From: Bacillota bacterium
Lineage (GTDB): Bacteria > Bacillota > Clostridia > Peptostreptococcales > Anaerovoracaceae
Direction: 5' to 3'
Assembly: GCA_017436705.1 (NCBI GenBank)
Contig: JAFSCP010000046.1
Span: forward strand, 1-64,000
Length of the DNA stretch: 64,000 nucleotides
The notes beneath the pieces are model-generated. The model was not told where the DNA came from. It made no database searches and was given only the letters and a program-made list of their open reading frames with translations. The position numbers and the translations under genes were made by a program. Of the stretch, positions 38,214 to 45,140 are shown one piece after another; within the stretch, counting starts at the first letter, position 1; the number at the start of each line of letters is the position of its first letter.

Positions 38214-39287
38214 ATGAAAGTAGCAATTTTAGGTTCCGGTAACGGCGGACACGCATGTGCATTTGACTTTTCAAAAGCAGGATATGAAGTATACATGTAC
38301 GACTTCGAATCTTTCCCTGTTAACATTGACGCAATCGCTGCTCAGGGCGGTGTTTACGGTGAAGGCGAACTGGAAGGATTCCAGCCGGTAGCTTATGCAG
38401 GCCATGACCTTGCAAAGGTTATGGAAGGTGCAGATAAAATTCTGGTAGTATCAACAGCAGCGGGCGTAATTCCTTTCGGTGAGCTCTGCAAGCCTTTTGT
38501 AAAGCCGGGCCAGATGTACATCGTATGTCCTGGTTCCTGCTTCGGAGCAATTGAATTCAAGACAGCACTGGGCCTTGAACTTGATGACGAAAGTGTAACT
38601 GTAGCTGAAATTTCCACTCTGCCATACGCAGCGAGAGTTTCCAAGCCTGGTACAGTTGTTATCCCTAACCGAGTAAAGGGCGGCTACTGGATTGCAGCAC
38701 TTCCTAAGACTGCAACCCCTGCAGCGCATGAGTTCATCACAACCGTTTACGAAAAGATGATGGCTGCAGGCAGCATCCTGAAGACTTCACTTCAGAACGG
38801 CAATCCGCTCATTCACCCTACAGTAATGCTCTGCAACCTGGCAAGAGTAGAAAATCAGCTTCCATGGCTTTTCTACCATGAAGGTGTTACAACAAGTGTA
38901 GGCAGAATCATGAAGGCCCTTGACGATGAAAGAATCGCTTTCGGTAAGGCATGCGGCGTGGAAATTCTGGACGACCCTACTCTGGGTATGCTGGAAGGCT
39001 ACATGTACAACGCTACATACGACGAAGGCTACATCAAATCTCCTGGTTTCGCAGGAATTATGGCGCCAACAACAACTGATCACAGATATTTCGACGAAGA
39101 CGTTAATGCGCTCTGCCTCTGGGAAGATATCGGCAAGTACCTGAACCTTCCTACAACTACAATCACATCAATGATTAACATCTGCAATGTCCTCAGAAAC
39201 AAGGACTACAGAGCAACAATGACCAAGTCCGTAAAGGGCCTTGGCCTTGATAAATATCCGCCTGAAATTCTTGGTGACAAGATTTAA
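38214..39287 (+). CDS. opine (octopine/nopaline-type) dehydrogenase, copy 1
   Basis: 357 residues. The N-terminal Rossmann domain begins MKVAILGSGNGGHACAFD; the C-terminal octopine dehydrogenase helical domain (PF02317, about 185-340) contains the catalytic-type His in NPLIHP and TTDHRYFDED. Such enzymes reversibly join or split an amino acid and a 2-oxo acid at a secondary amine using NAD(P)H. Copy 2 in this window has the same length and is very similar throughout. Direction (opine breakdown) is inferred from the deacylases nearby. Confidence 0.88.
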   Translation: MKVAILGSGNGGHACAFDFSKAGYEVYMYDFESFPVNIDAIAAQGGVYGEGELEGFQPVAYAGHDLAKVMEGADKILVVSTAAGVIPFGELCKPFVKPGQMYIVCPGSCFGAIEFKTALGLELDDESVTVAEISTLPYAARVSKPGTVVIPNRVKGGYWIAALPKTATPAAHEFITTVYEKMMAAGSILKTSLQNGNPLIHPTVMLCNLARVENQLPWLFYHEGVTTSVGRIMKALDDERIAFGKACGVEILDDPTLGMLEGYMYNATYDEGYIKSPGFAGIMAPTTTDHRYFDEDVNALCLWEDIGKYLNLPTTTITSMINICNVLRNKDYRATMTKSVKGLGLDKYPPEILGDKI

Positions 39288-39319
39288 ACCGTATCGGTAT
39301 TGGGAAGGAGGGTTCTCTC

Positions 39320-40498
39320 ATGATAATTGATTACATAAGCGAAGCTAAAACAATTGAGGAAGAAATTATAGCAATACGTAGAAGATTTCACGAGTATCCT
39401 GAACTGGGAAATGAAGAATATGAAACATCCAAATTCATAAAAGCATATCTTGAAGAACTTGGAATTGAACTTCAGCCTATGCCCGGTACAGCAGTTGTCG
39501 GTATTCTGAGAGGCTCAAAACCCGGTAAAACAGTAGGTTTCAGAGCGGACATGGATGCTCTGTCAATACAGGAAACGACATGTTTGCCGTTTGCGTCAAC
39601 AATTGATGGCAAAATGCATGCATGCGGACATGATGTGCATACTGCTTGTTTGTTAGGAACCGCAAAGATTTTATCGCAGCACAGGAACGAGATTAATGGG
39701 AATGTTAAATTCTTTTTTCAACCTGATGAAGAAGGATGGGGTGGGGCTCAAAGGATGATTGAGGCTGGCTGTATGAATAATCCGGAAGTAGATGCTGTAT
39801 TTGGGTTTCATGTGGATCCAATGGTTCCTTCAGGAAAATTTGCAATAAAAGCGGGCAATCTGCAAGCCACATCTAGTTTGTTTGATATTACTGTAAAGGG
39901 AAAAACAACTCATGGAGCGGAACCTCATAATGGTATAGATCCCATTGTAGTAGGTGCTCAGATTGTTATGGCACTTCAGACAATTCCAAGCAGAAGAATT
40001 AAGCCAGCAGAGCCTTGCCTTATAACTGTAAGCGAGTTTTCATGTAAAAGTGGACGAAGTACTATAAGTGGTGATGCAAAGCTTTCTGGTATACATAGAA
40101 CATTTGGTATAAAGAAACGTGAAGAGATGGATAAACTTATCACGGAAATCGTAACGGGAATTGCAGCGGCCAATGGTGCAAATGCTGAAGTTGAAATCAG
40201 GCATGGCTTTTCCGGGGTTATAAACCATAAAAATTCGGCAAAACTTGTTGAGGAAACTATAATAGAACTTTATGGAGATGAATGCGTAGTTGAAGATCAA
40301 GTGCATATGGGAACAGAAGACTTCGGATATTTTATTGAGAATAATGAAGGTGCTTTTTTCCGTTTAGGTACGGGCAATGCTGAGATTGGCGCAACGGAGC
40401 CACTGCATAGTGGAAAGTTTATAATTGATGAAGCATCATTTGCCGGTGCAATGGCGGTGAGTGCTAAAATTATTTTGAATTATCTGAAAGGAAAATAA
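39320..40498 (+). CDS. M20D amidohydrolase (AbgB/HipO-like N-acyl amino-acid hydrolase)
   Basis: 392 residues with the M20D metal sites HACGHDVHTA (about residue 95), PDEEGWGGA (about 135), FGFHVDP (about 158) and HMGTEDFGYF (about 335). It would hydrolyse an N-acyl amino acid. The codons differ from the neighbours (more A/T third positions and rarer arginine codons), which suggests separate acquisition or lower expression. It has a ribosome site GGAAGGAGGG nine bases ahead and follows the first opine dehydrogenase by 32 bases. Confidence 0.87.
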   Translation: MIIDYISEAKTIEEEIIAIRRRFHEYPELGNEEYETSKFIKAYLEELGIELQPMPGTAVVGILRGSKPGKTVGFRADMDALSIQETTCLPFASTIDGKMHACGHDVHTACLLGTAKILSQHRNEINGNVKFFFQPDEEGWGGAQRMIEAGCMNNPEVDAVFGFHVDPMVPSGKFAIKAGNLQATSSLFDITVKGKTTHGAEPHNGIDPIVVGAQIVMALQTIPSRRIKPAEPCLITVSEFSCKSGRSTISGDAKLSGIHRTFGIKKREEMDKLITEIVTGIAAANGANAEVEIRHGFSGVINHKNSAKLVEETIIELYGDECVVEDQVHMGTEDFGYFIENNEGAFFRLGTGNAEIGATEPLHSGKFIIDEASFAGAMAVSAKIILNYLKGK

Positions 40499-40522
40499 TT
40501 TTCAATATAATATATATTCCGG

Positions 40523-40560
40523 GCCGGACAGTATATTGGGTTGGGCTGTTTCCGGTTCCG
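40523..40560 (+). terminator. possible terminator after the M20D gene
   Basis: GCCGGACAG can pair with CTGTTTCCGG around a loop of about 14 bases, followed by a weak T-rich stretch. The rest of the gap to the transporter shows no clear promoter. Confidence 0.4.
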
Positions 40561-40612
40561 GTTTATATAAACTTTTTCAAAAAACTATTCAGTTTTAAGA
40601 AAGGAGAACAAA

Positions 40613-42004
40613 ATGGATAAGAAGAAAAAGGCATGGAAAATGCCGCATACCTATGCAATTATCGTAGTACTTATCATCATCTGTACAATTCTGACTTACA
40701 TCGTACCGGCAGGTACTTACGACAGAGTTGTAAATGACGAAGGCAGAACTGTAGTAGTTCCCGGTTCCTTCCACTACGTAGACAAAACTCCTGTTGGACC
40801 GTTCCAGATGGTCCAGTCAATTCCAACAGGTATGGGTGAAGTAGCCTGGATTGTATTCCTTGTATTTATCATCGGTGGTGCCTTTGGTATCATCAATGCG
40901 ACAGGAGCAATTGAGTCAGGCCTTGGTGCAGCAATCAAGAAAGTAAACGGCAAGGACACACTCCTTATCGTATTCCTGATGTGCATTTTCTCCCTGGGTG
41001 GTGCAACATTCGGTATGGCAGAATCAACACTGATCTTCATCCCTATTCTTGTAGTAATGGCAAGAAAGATGGGATATGACGCAGTAACAGGTATGGCAAT
41101 CGTATCCCTCGGTGCAGTAACAGGCTTCGCAGGCGGCTGGATGAACATGTTCACAGTCGGCGTAGCACAGGGTATCTGCGAACTTGAGATCTTCTCAGGT
41201 ATGGGTTACAGATTAATTACTCACGCTATCGTACTTGTAGCAGCAATCATTTACGTTCTCAGATACGCGAAGAAGGTTAAAGCTAACCCTGAAAGCAGCG
41301 TAATCTACGACATCGAAGCAGCAGGTGGTGCAGACATCGAAGAAACAGAAATCCTTGAATTCACAGGAAGAAGAAAAGCAGTTCTTCTCTGCATCCTCAT
41401 TGGTTTCGTAATCCTTATCTATGGTATCCTCAATGGCTGGGGAACAAGCTCACACTTAAGCTCCATCTTCCTTATCATGGGCGTTGTATGCGGATTCGTA
41501 GGCGGCCTGAAAGTAGATGAAGTATGTGATGCATTCATCGCAGGCGCAAAGAGCCTTACATTCGGTGCATTAGTAGTAGGTCTTGCAAGAGCAATGGTAG
41601 TAGTACTTACACAGGGCCAGATTATTGATACAATCGTATATGGTTTATCTTCAACTCTTGACGGACTTCCACCAGCAATCGCAGCAGGTCTGATGGTAAT
41701 CGTACAGACAATCATCAACCTTCCTGTAAACTCCGGATCCGGCCAGGCAGCAGCAACAATGCCAATCATGGCAGTACTTGCAGATGCTCTCGATGTATCA
41801 AGACAGACAGCAGTACTTGCATACCAGTATGGTGATGGTTTATCCAACCAGTTATGGCCATCATCCGGCGTACTGATGGCAGGCCTTTCAATCGCAGGTA
41901 TTCCATACGAAAAATGGCTTAAATTCGTACTGAAGATTATGGTTATCATGTATGTAATCTGTACTGCAATGGTAATGCTTTCTGTTGTTATCGGATACGA
42001 ATAA
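40613..42004 (+). CDS. YfcC-family (DcuC-like) membrane transporter
   Basis: 463 residues with about 12 membrane helices. The opening KMPHTYAIIVVLIIICTILTYIVPAGTYDR and the conserved GGATFGMAEST (about residue 130), NLPVNSGSGQAA (about 370) and YGDGLSNQLWPSS (about 410) identify the YfcC family of the C4-dicarboxylate/arginine-type carrier group. It probably imports the amino-acid-derived substrate of this cluster. Codon choice is very biased (nearly all preferred codons), indicating high expression. Ribosome site AAAGGAGAAC. Confidence 0.88.
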   Translation: MDKKKKAWKMPHTYAIIVVLIIICTILTYIVPAGTYDRVVNDEGRTVVVPGSFHYVDKTPVGPFQMVQSIPTGMGEVAWIVFLVFIIGGAFGIINATGAIESGLGAAIKKVNGKDTLLIVFLMCIFSLGGATFGMAESTLIFIPILVVMARKMGYDAVTGMAIVSLGAVTGFAGGWMNMFTVGVAQGICELEIFSGMGYRLITHAIVLVAAIIYVLRYAKKVKANPESSVIYDIEAAGGADIEETEILEFTGRRKAVLLCILIGFVILIYGILNGWGTSSHLSSIFLIMGVVCGFVGGLKVDEVCDAFIAGAKSLTFGALVVGLARAMVVVLTQGQIIDTIVYGLSSTLDGLPPAIAAGLMVIVQTIINLPVNSGSGQAAATMPIMAVLADALDVSRQTAVLAYQYGDGLSNQLWPSSGVLMAGLSIAGIPYEKWLKFVLKIMVIMYVICTAMVMLSVVIGYE

Positions 42005-42054
42005 TTCACCTTTGAATAACTGTTGAAATAAAAAACCAATCCAAATTTCAGAAG

Positions 42055-42093
42055 CAGACCGGCGTCCGTACGGCAGCCGGTCTGTCCGTTTTT
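42055..42093 (+). terminator. terminator after the transporter gene
   Basis: CAGACCGGC / GCCGGTCTG (9 bp) then CCGTTTTT. Confidence 0.88.
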
Positions 42094-42162
42094 GCATTGC
42101 AATATATAAAAAATTAATGTTGAACAGGTGTTCTTTTATTGCTATAATAAAGCCAAGGAATA

Positions 42163-42191
42163 TTGACAACATTGATTGAGTATGCTAGAAT
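42163..42191 (+). promoter_or_regulatory. sigma-A promoter of the DUF3800 leader RNA
   Basis: TTGACA and TAGAAT with a 17-bp spacer, one base from perfect consensus. Confidence 0.85.
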
Positions 42192-42197
42192 CAAGAT

Positions 42198-42307
42198 GTC
42201 AACAGTAAGTCTTGCGCAAGCGCCGTTTTCTAGGTAAGGGTTATGTGTTAGCCCCGCCCGCAAGCAATTGGCATCGAAAATCAAGCAGGCTCAGGCCTGC
42301 TTTTTTT
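42198..42307 (+). ncRNA. structured leader RNA upstream of the DUF3800 gene
   Basis: About 110 bases from the expected start to a T-run. Three helices: an outer stem CTTGCG (42211-42216) with CGCAAG (42259-42264); an inner hairpin GGGTTA / TAGCCC around TGTGT (42238-42254); and a terminator AAGCAGGC / GCCTGCTT with a TCAG loop and seven T (42283-42307). It ends 27 bases before the DUF3800 start. Several conserved RNA motifs upstream of DUF3800 genes have been reported from comparative work (DUF3800-type motifs); I cannot tell by eye which, if any, this is. Confidence 0.7.
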
Positions 42308-42334
42308 GTGTATTTAAAGAAAACGAGGAGAGCT

Positions 42335-43015
42335 ATGGAAAGATTATTTATTGACGAATCGGGAAGTATGACAGTTACATATTGCAGTATTCATCCATAT
42401 TTTGTTGTTGCAATTGTAAGAGCTAAGGATCCGGACAAACTTAAAAGAGTATATAAAAGATTTATAAAAAAGTATATGAGTGATTTAAAGAAAGCGGACA
42501 GGCGGGGAAGCATGTTTCGCGGAGATGATTTCATTGAGCTGAAAGGCAACTGCTTTACTTCAGAATTAAAAAAAGCGTTTGTAGAATATTTCTGCAAAAA
42601 TGAATACTTTGAGGTGTTTTACATTGTAGCTGAAAACAGGAAAATCAAGGGCCATATTTATGACAATACTGCACGCGCCTTTAACTATTTTATAAAACTT
42701 GCATTGGAGTATTACATAAGACATGGCTACATGCAGAAGTCTGGTATTGACATCCAGCTGGATGAACGCAATGAACGCACAGAAACAAAGCATTTTCTGG
42801 AGAATTATCTTAACACGGAATTGTTGCTTGCAGGGATTATTGAAGATGAATGTAAGGTTTCATATTTTGACTCGTCAAATAATATCATAATTCAGGTGGC
42901 GGACGTGTTTGCTAATTTACTTTATTCAGAGCTGAGAACCGGAGCATATGCTGAGCAATTTGAAAGAATGAAAACAGAGGGATATGTAAAACATATTTTT
43001 AAATTCCCTTTATAG
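42335..43015 (+). CDS. DUF3800 domain protein
   Basis: 226 residues. It starts LFIDESGS, the DUF3800 opening acidic motif; LDERNERTE (about residue 145) and IIIQVADVFAN (about 190) supply the other conserved acidic groups expected of this RNase H-like fold. Function is unknown; the family is found in defence islands, near mobile elements and behind structured RNAs. Low GC and unlike codon use against the transporter and opine dehydrogenase on either side suggest insertion. The ATG follows GAGGAG. Alone in its transcript with the leader RNA. Confidence 0.85.
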   Translation: MERLFIDESGSMTVTYCSIHPYFVVAIVRAKDPDKLKRVYKRFIKKYMSDLKKADRRGSMFRGDDFIELKGNCFTSELKKAFVEYFCKNEYFEVFYIVAENRKIKGHIYDNTARAFNYFIKLALEYYIRHGYMQKSGIDIQLDERNERTETKHFLENYLNTELLLAGIIEDECKVSYFDSSNNIIIQVADVFANLLYSELRTGAYAEQFERMKTEGYVKHIFKFPL

Positions 43016-43059
43016 TATATTTGCTGGTGAATTTTCGCCACTTTCGACGGAAAATATGC

Positions 43060-43073
43060 GTCAGTTTTCTGAC
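43060..43073. promoter_or_regulatory. palindromic enhancer (UAS) site 3
   Basis: GTCAGTTTTCTGAC, exactly the reverse complement of sites 1 and 2, 49 bp upstream of the -24 box. Confidence 0.78.
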
Positions 43074-43075
43074 GG

Positions 43076-43093
43076 AATTTTGTATACAAAATT
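43076..43093. promoter_or_regulatory. 18-bp perfect palindrome
   Basis: AATTTTGTATACAAAATT, two bases after UAS 3 and 29 bases before the -24 box. The TTGTATACAA core resembles operators of GntR-type regulators. The other two sigma-54 units lack it. Confidence 0.5.
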
Positions 43094-43122
43094 TAAAACC
43101 GCTGTTTTTCAACGTTTGTCCG

Positions 43123-43139
43123 TTGGCACGAAAATTGCT
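43123..43139 (+). promoter_or_regulatory. sigma-54 promoter of the second opine dehydrogenase
   Basis: TTGGCACGAAAATTGCT with CAACGTTTG four bases upstream and TATATAA after the -12. Confidence 0.88.
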
Positions 43140-43203
43140 CTATATAAGTGCATAGAAAAACTTTCTACACAAGACTATTATATTTTTACGGAGGTATTTT
43201 AAA

Positions 43204-44277
43204 ATGAAAGTAGCAGTTTTAGGTTCAGGTAACGGCGCACACGCAGCAGCTTTTGACTTTGCAAGAGGCGGATATGACATTTACATGTGTGACTTCGAAA
43301 TGTTCCCTGCAGGTATCAAGGCAATCGCGCAGCAGGGCGGCGTTTATGCAGAAGGCGACATGGAAGGTTTCCAGAAGGTTTGCTATGCTGGTCATGATTT
43401 TGAAACAGCAGTTAAGGGTGCAGATGTAGTTCTCATCGTAGCAACAGCTAACGCAGCAATTCCTTTTGCACAGGCTTGTAAGCCTTACGTTCACGAAGGA
43501 CAGATGTTCATCGTATGTCCGGGTTCATCCTTCGGTTCAGTTGAATTCAAGACAGCTCTTGGCTATGAACTTGACGATCCGTCAGTAATCGTTGCTGAAA
43601 CTTCAACTCTTCCATATGCAGCAAGAATCGTGGAACCAGGCAGAGTAAGAATCCCTAACAGACTTAAAGGCGGTTACTGGGTTGCAGCTCTTCCTAAGAG
43701 TGAAACCAAGAAGGTTCACGACTTTATCACAACTGTTTATACAAAGATGGGCGCAGGTGCTTCCATTTTCCAGACTTCCCTTTCCAATGCAAACCCTGTA
43801 ATTCACCCTGCAGTAATGCTTTCCAACCTGGCAAGAACTGAAAACCAGCTTCCTTGGATGTTCTACCACGATGGTATCACTAAGTCTGTAGGCAGAATCA
43901 TCAAGGCTGTTGACGAAGAAAGAATCGCTCTGGGCGCAGCCTGCGGCGTTGAAATCCTCAGAGAACCTGTATGCGGTATGATTCAGGGCTACATGTACGA
44001 TGAATCCTATGACATCGGTTACGCTAAGGCTCCTGGTTTCGCAGGTATCCTCGCTCCTACAACAACTGACCACAGATACTTTGACGAAGACTGTAATGGT
44101 CTTTGCCTCTGGGAAGACATGGGTAAGTTCCTCGGAGTTCCAACTCCTGCAATCACTACAGTAATCAACATGTGCAACATCGTAAGAGACAAGGATTACA
44201 GAGAAATCATGACCAAGAGCATGAACAGCCTTGGACTTGACAAATATACAGTTCAGGAATTAAGAGAAAGAATCTAG
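43204..44277 (+). CDS. opine (octopine/nopaline-type) dehydrogenase, copy 2
   Basis: 357 residues, paralogue of the copy about 4 kb upstream, collinear without gaps. Rossmann start MKVAVLGSGNGAHAAAFD; NPVIHP and TTDHRYFDED are kept. The second glycine-rich position (GNGGH to GNGAH) and the loop after residue 60 differ, so the two may differ in cofactor or substrate. Its own sigma-54 promoter and enhancer put it under the same activator but as a separate transcript. The ribosome site is GGAGG. A terminator follows. Confidence 0.88.
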   Translation: MKVAVLGSGNGAHAAAFDFARGGYDIYMCDFEMFPAGIKAIAQQGGVYAEGDMEGFQKVCYAGHDFETAVKGADVVLIVATANAAIPFAQACKPYVHEGQMFIVCPGSSFGSVEFKTALGYELDDPSVIVAETSTLPYAARIVEPGRVRIPNRLKGGYWVAALPKSETKKVHDFITTVYTKMGAGASIFQTSLSNANPVIHPAVMLSNLARTENQLPWMFYHDGITKSVGRIIKAVDEERIALGAACGVEILREPVCGMIQGYMYDESYDIGYAKAPGFAGILAPTTTDHRYFDEDCNGLCLWEDMGKFLGVPTPAITTVINMCNIVRDKDYREIMTKSMNSLGLDKYTVQELRERI

Positions 44278-44297
44278 TACCATATAAAACAATGCAG

Positions 44298-44324
44298 AAA
44301 GACGGGCTGTGTCCCGTCTTTTTG
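44298..44324 (+). terminator. terminator after opine dehydrogenase 2
   Basis: AAAGACGGG / CCCGTCTTT with a CTGTGT loop, then T. Confidence 0.88.
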
Positions 44325-44417
44325 TGCGCATATAATTGAGCGGTTAAATTGCAGTAATCTCCCTGAAATGCGACAATAAACTGGCGATTTTTGCGCTTTT
44401 ATCATCGAAAGTATAGG

Positions 44418-44446
44418 TTGATTTTTGGGGTATTATAGATTATAAT
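44418..44446 (+). promoter_or_regulatory. sigma-A promoter of the grd operon
   Basis: TTGATT and TATAAT separated by 17 bp, upstream of the riboswitch. Confidence 0.8.
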
Positions 44447-44477
44447 AATACTGTAGCAAGTGAATAGCGGGATGATA

Positions 44478-44577
44478 TTTTCCGGGAGAGGGCCCGTAAG
44501 GGACACCGAAGAGGCAAGGGCCGCCATGTGAATCCGGCGTGGCAGGCAAGAAACTTTCAGGTAAAAGGACTGGAAAA
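44478..44577 (+). promoter_or_regulatory. glycine riboswitch (gcvT type, one aptamer)
   Basis: The conserved glycine aptamer phrases are GGGAGAG, CACCGAAGAGGCAA and TTTCAGGTAAAAGGAC. P1 pairs TTTTCC with GGAAAA, P2 pairs GGCCC with GGGCC, P3 pairs GCCATG with CGTGGC. Only one full aptamer is seen; a following short hairpin (CTGCA...TGCAG, 44582-44601) may be the degenerate partner of a singlet riboswitch. It lies in front of glycine reductase genes, matching the ligand. Confidence 0.92.
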
Positions 44578-44621
44578 AGGACTGCATTCTGAATATTGCA
44601 GAATTATTACGCAAAAGACAG

Positions 44622-44665
44622 AAGGAACGATGGACAGGTGATTTATGTGCATTGTTCCTTTTTTT
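44622..44665 (+). terminator. riboswitch expression-platform terminator
   Basis: AAGGAACGATG pairs with CATTGTTCCTT (one G-U), then seven T. It stands between the aptamer and grdX, so the riboswitch acts on transcription elongation. AAAAAGG next to P1 could compete for the CCTTTTT arm; the direction of control cannot be decided by eye. Confidence 0.85.
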
Positions 44666-44695
44666 ATTACTTTAGCACAGGAAAGGAACGGCGCC

Positions 44696-45076
44696 ATGAG
44701 AGAAAAATACTATATACTGACAAACAACCCGATGGTTGCCGGAAAACTCAGTGAAGACCACAAGGTGGTTTTCATGGAACTTTCTTTTGAGGAGATTCTG
44801 AAAGAGGCACGCAGCAGAATCCACAGCGGACAGTCTCTTCTCACACATCCTCTTTCCGGCAGTGTAAAGCCTAACGAAACACCTTACAAGTCACTTCTCA
44901 TAGGGGAAGCAAAACCCACAACTGAGGAACTGGCCTTTACACTGGAACTTATAGAGACTGCCATCGCAGCCTGCGGCAAGTTCAGGGCAAAGGGCGACAA
45001 GTACGCTCAGGATTTTCAGCTCATCGACTATACGCTGATAAAAAGTGCTGTGGAATCAGCAGACATGGGCATTTAA
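44696..45076 (+). CDS. grdX: GrdX family protein
   Basis: 126 residues, the usual length for GrdX, a small protein of unknown role regularly encoded at the head of glycine/sarcosine/betaine reductase operons. TNNPMV near the start, LTHPLSGSVKPNETPYKSLLI in the middle and the QDFQLIDYTLIKSAV tail are characteristic. No enzyme motif or membrane segment. The ATG follows AAAGGAAC; an earlier in-frame ATG lies inside the terminator stem. Confidence 0.88.
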   Translation: MREKYYILTNNPMVAGKLSEDHKVVFMELSFEEILKEARSRIHSGQSLLTHPLSGSVKPNETPYKSLLIGEAKPTTEELAFTLELIETAIAACGKFRAKGDKYAQDFQLIDYTLIKSAVESADMGI

Positions 45077-45140
45077 TTTACGGTAATAATGCAGAATAGC
45101 TTTATTATATATGTTTAGTATTATTAAAGGAGGGATCAAT

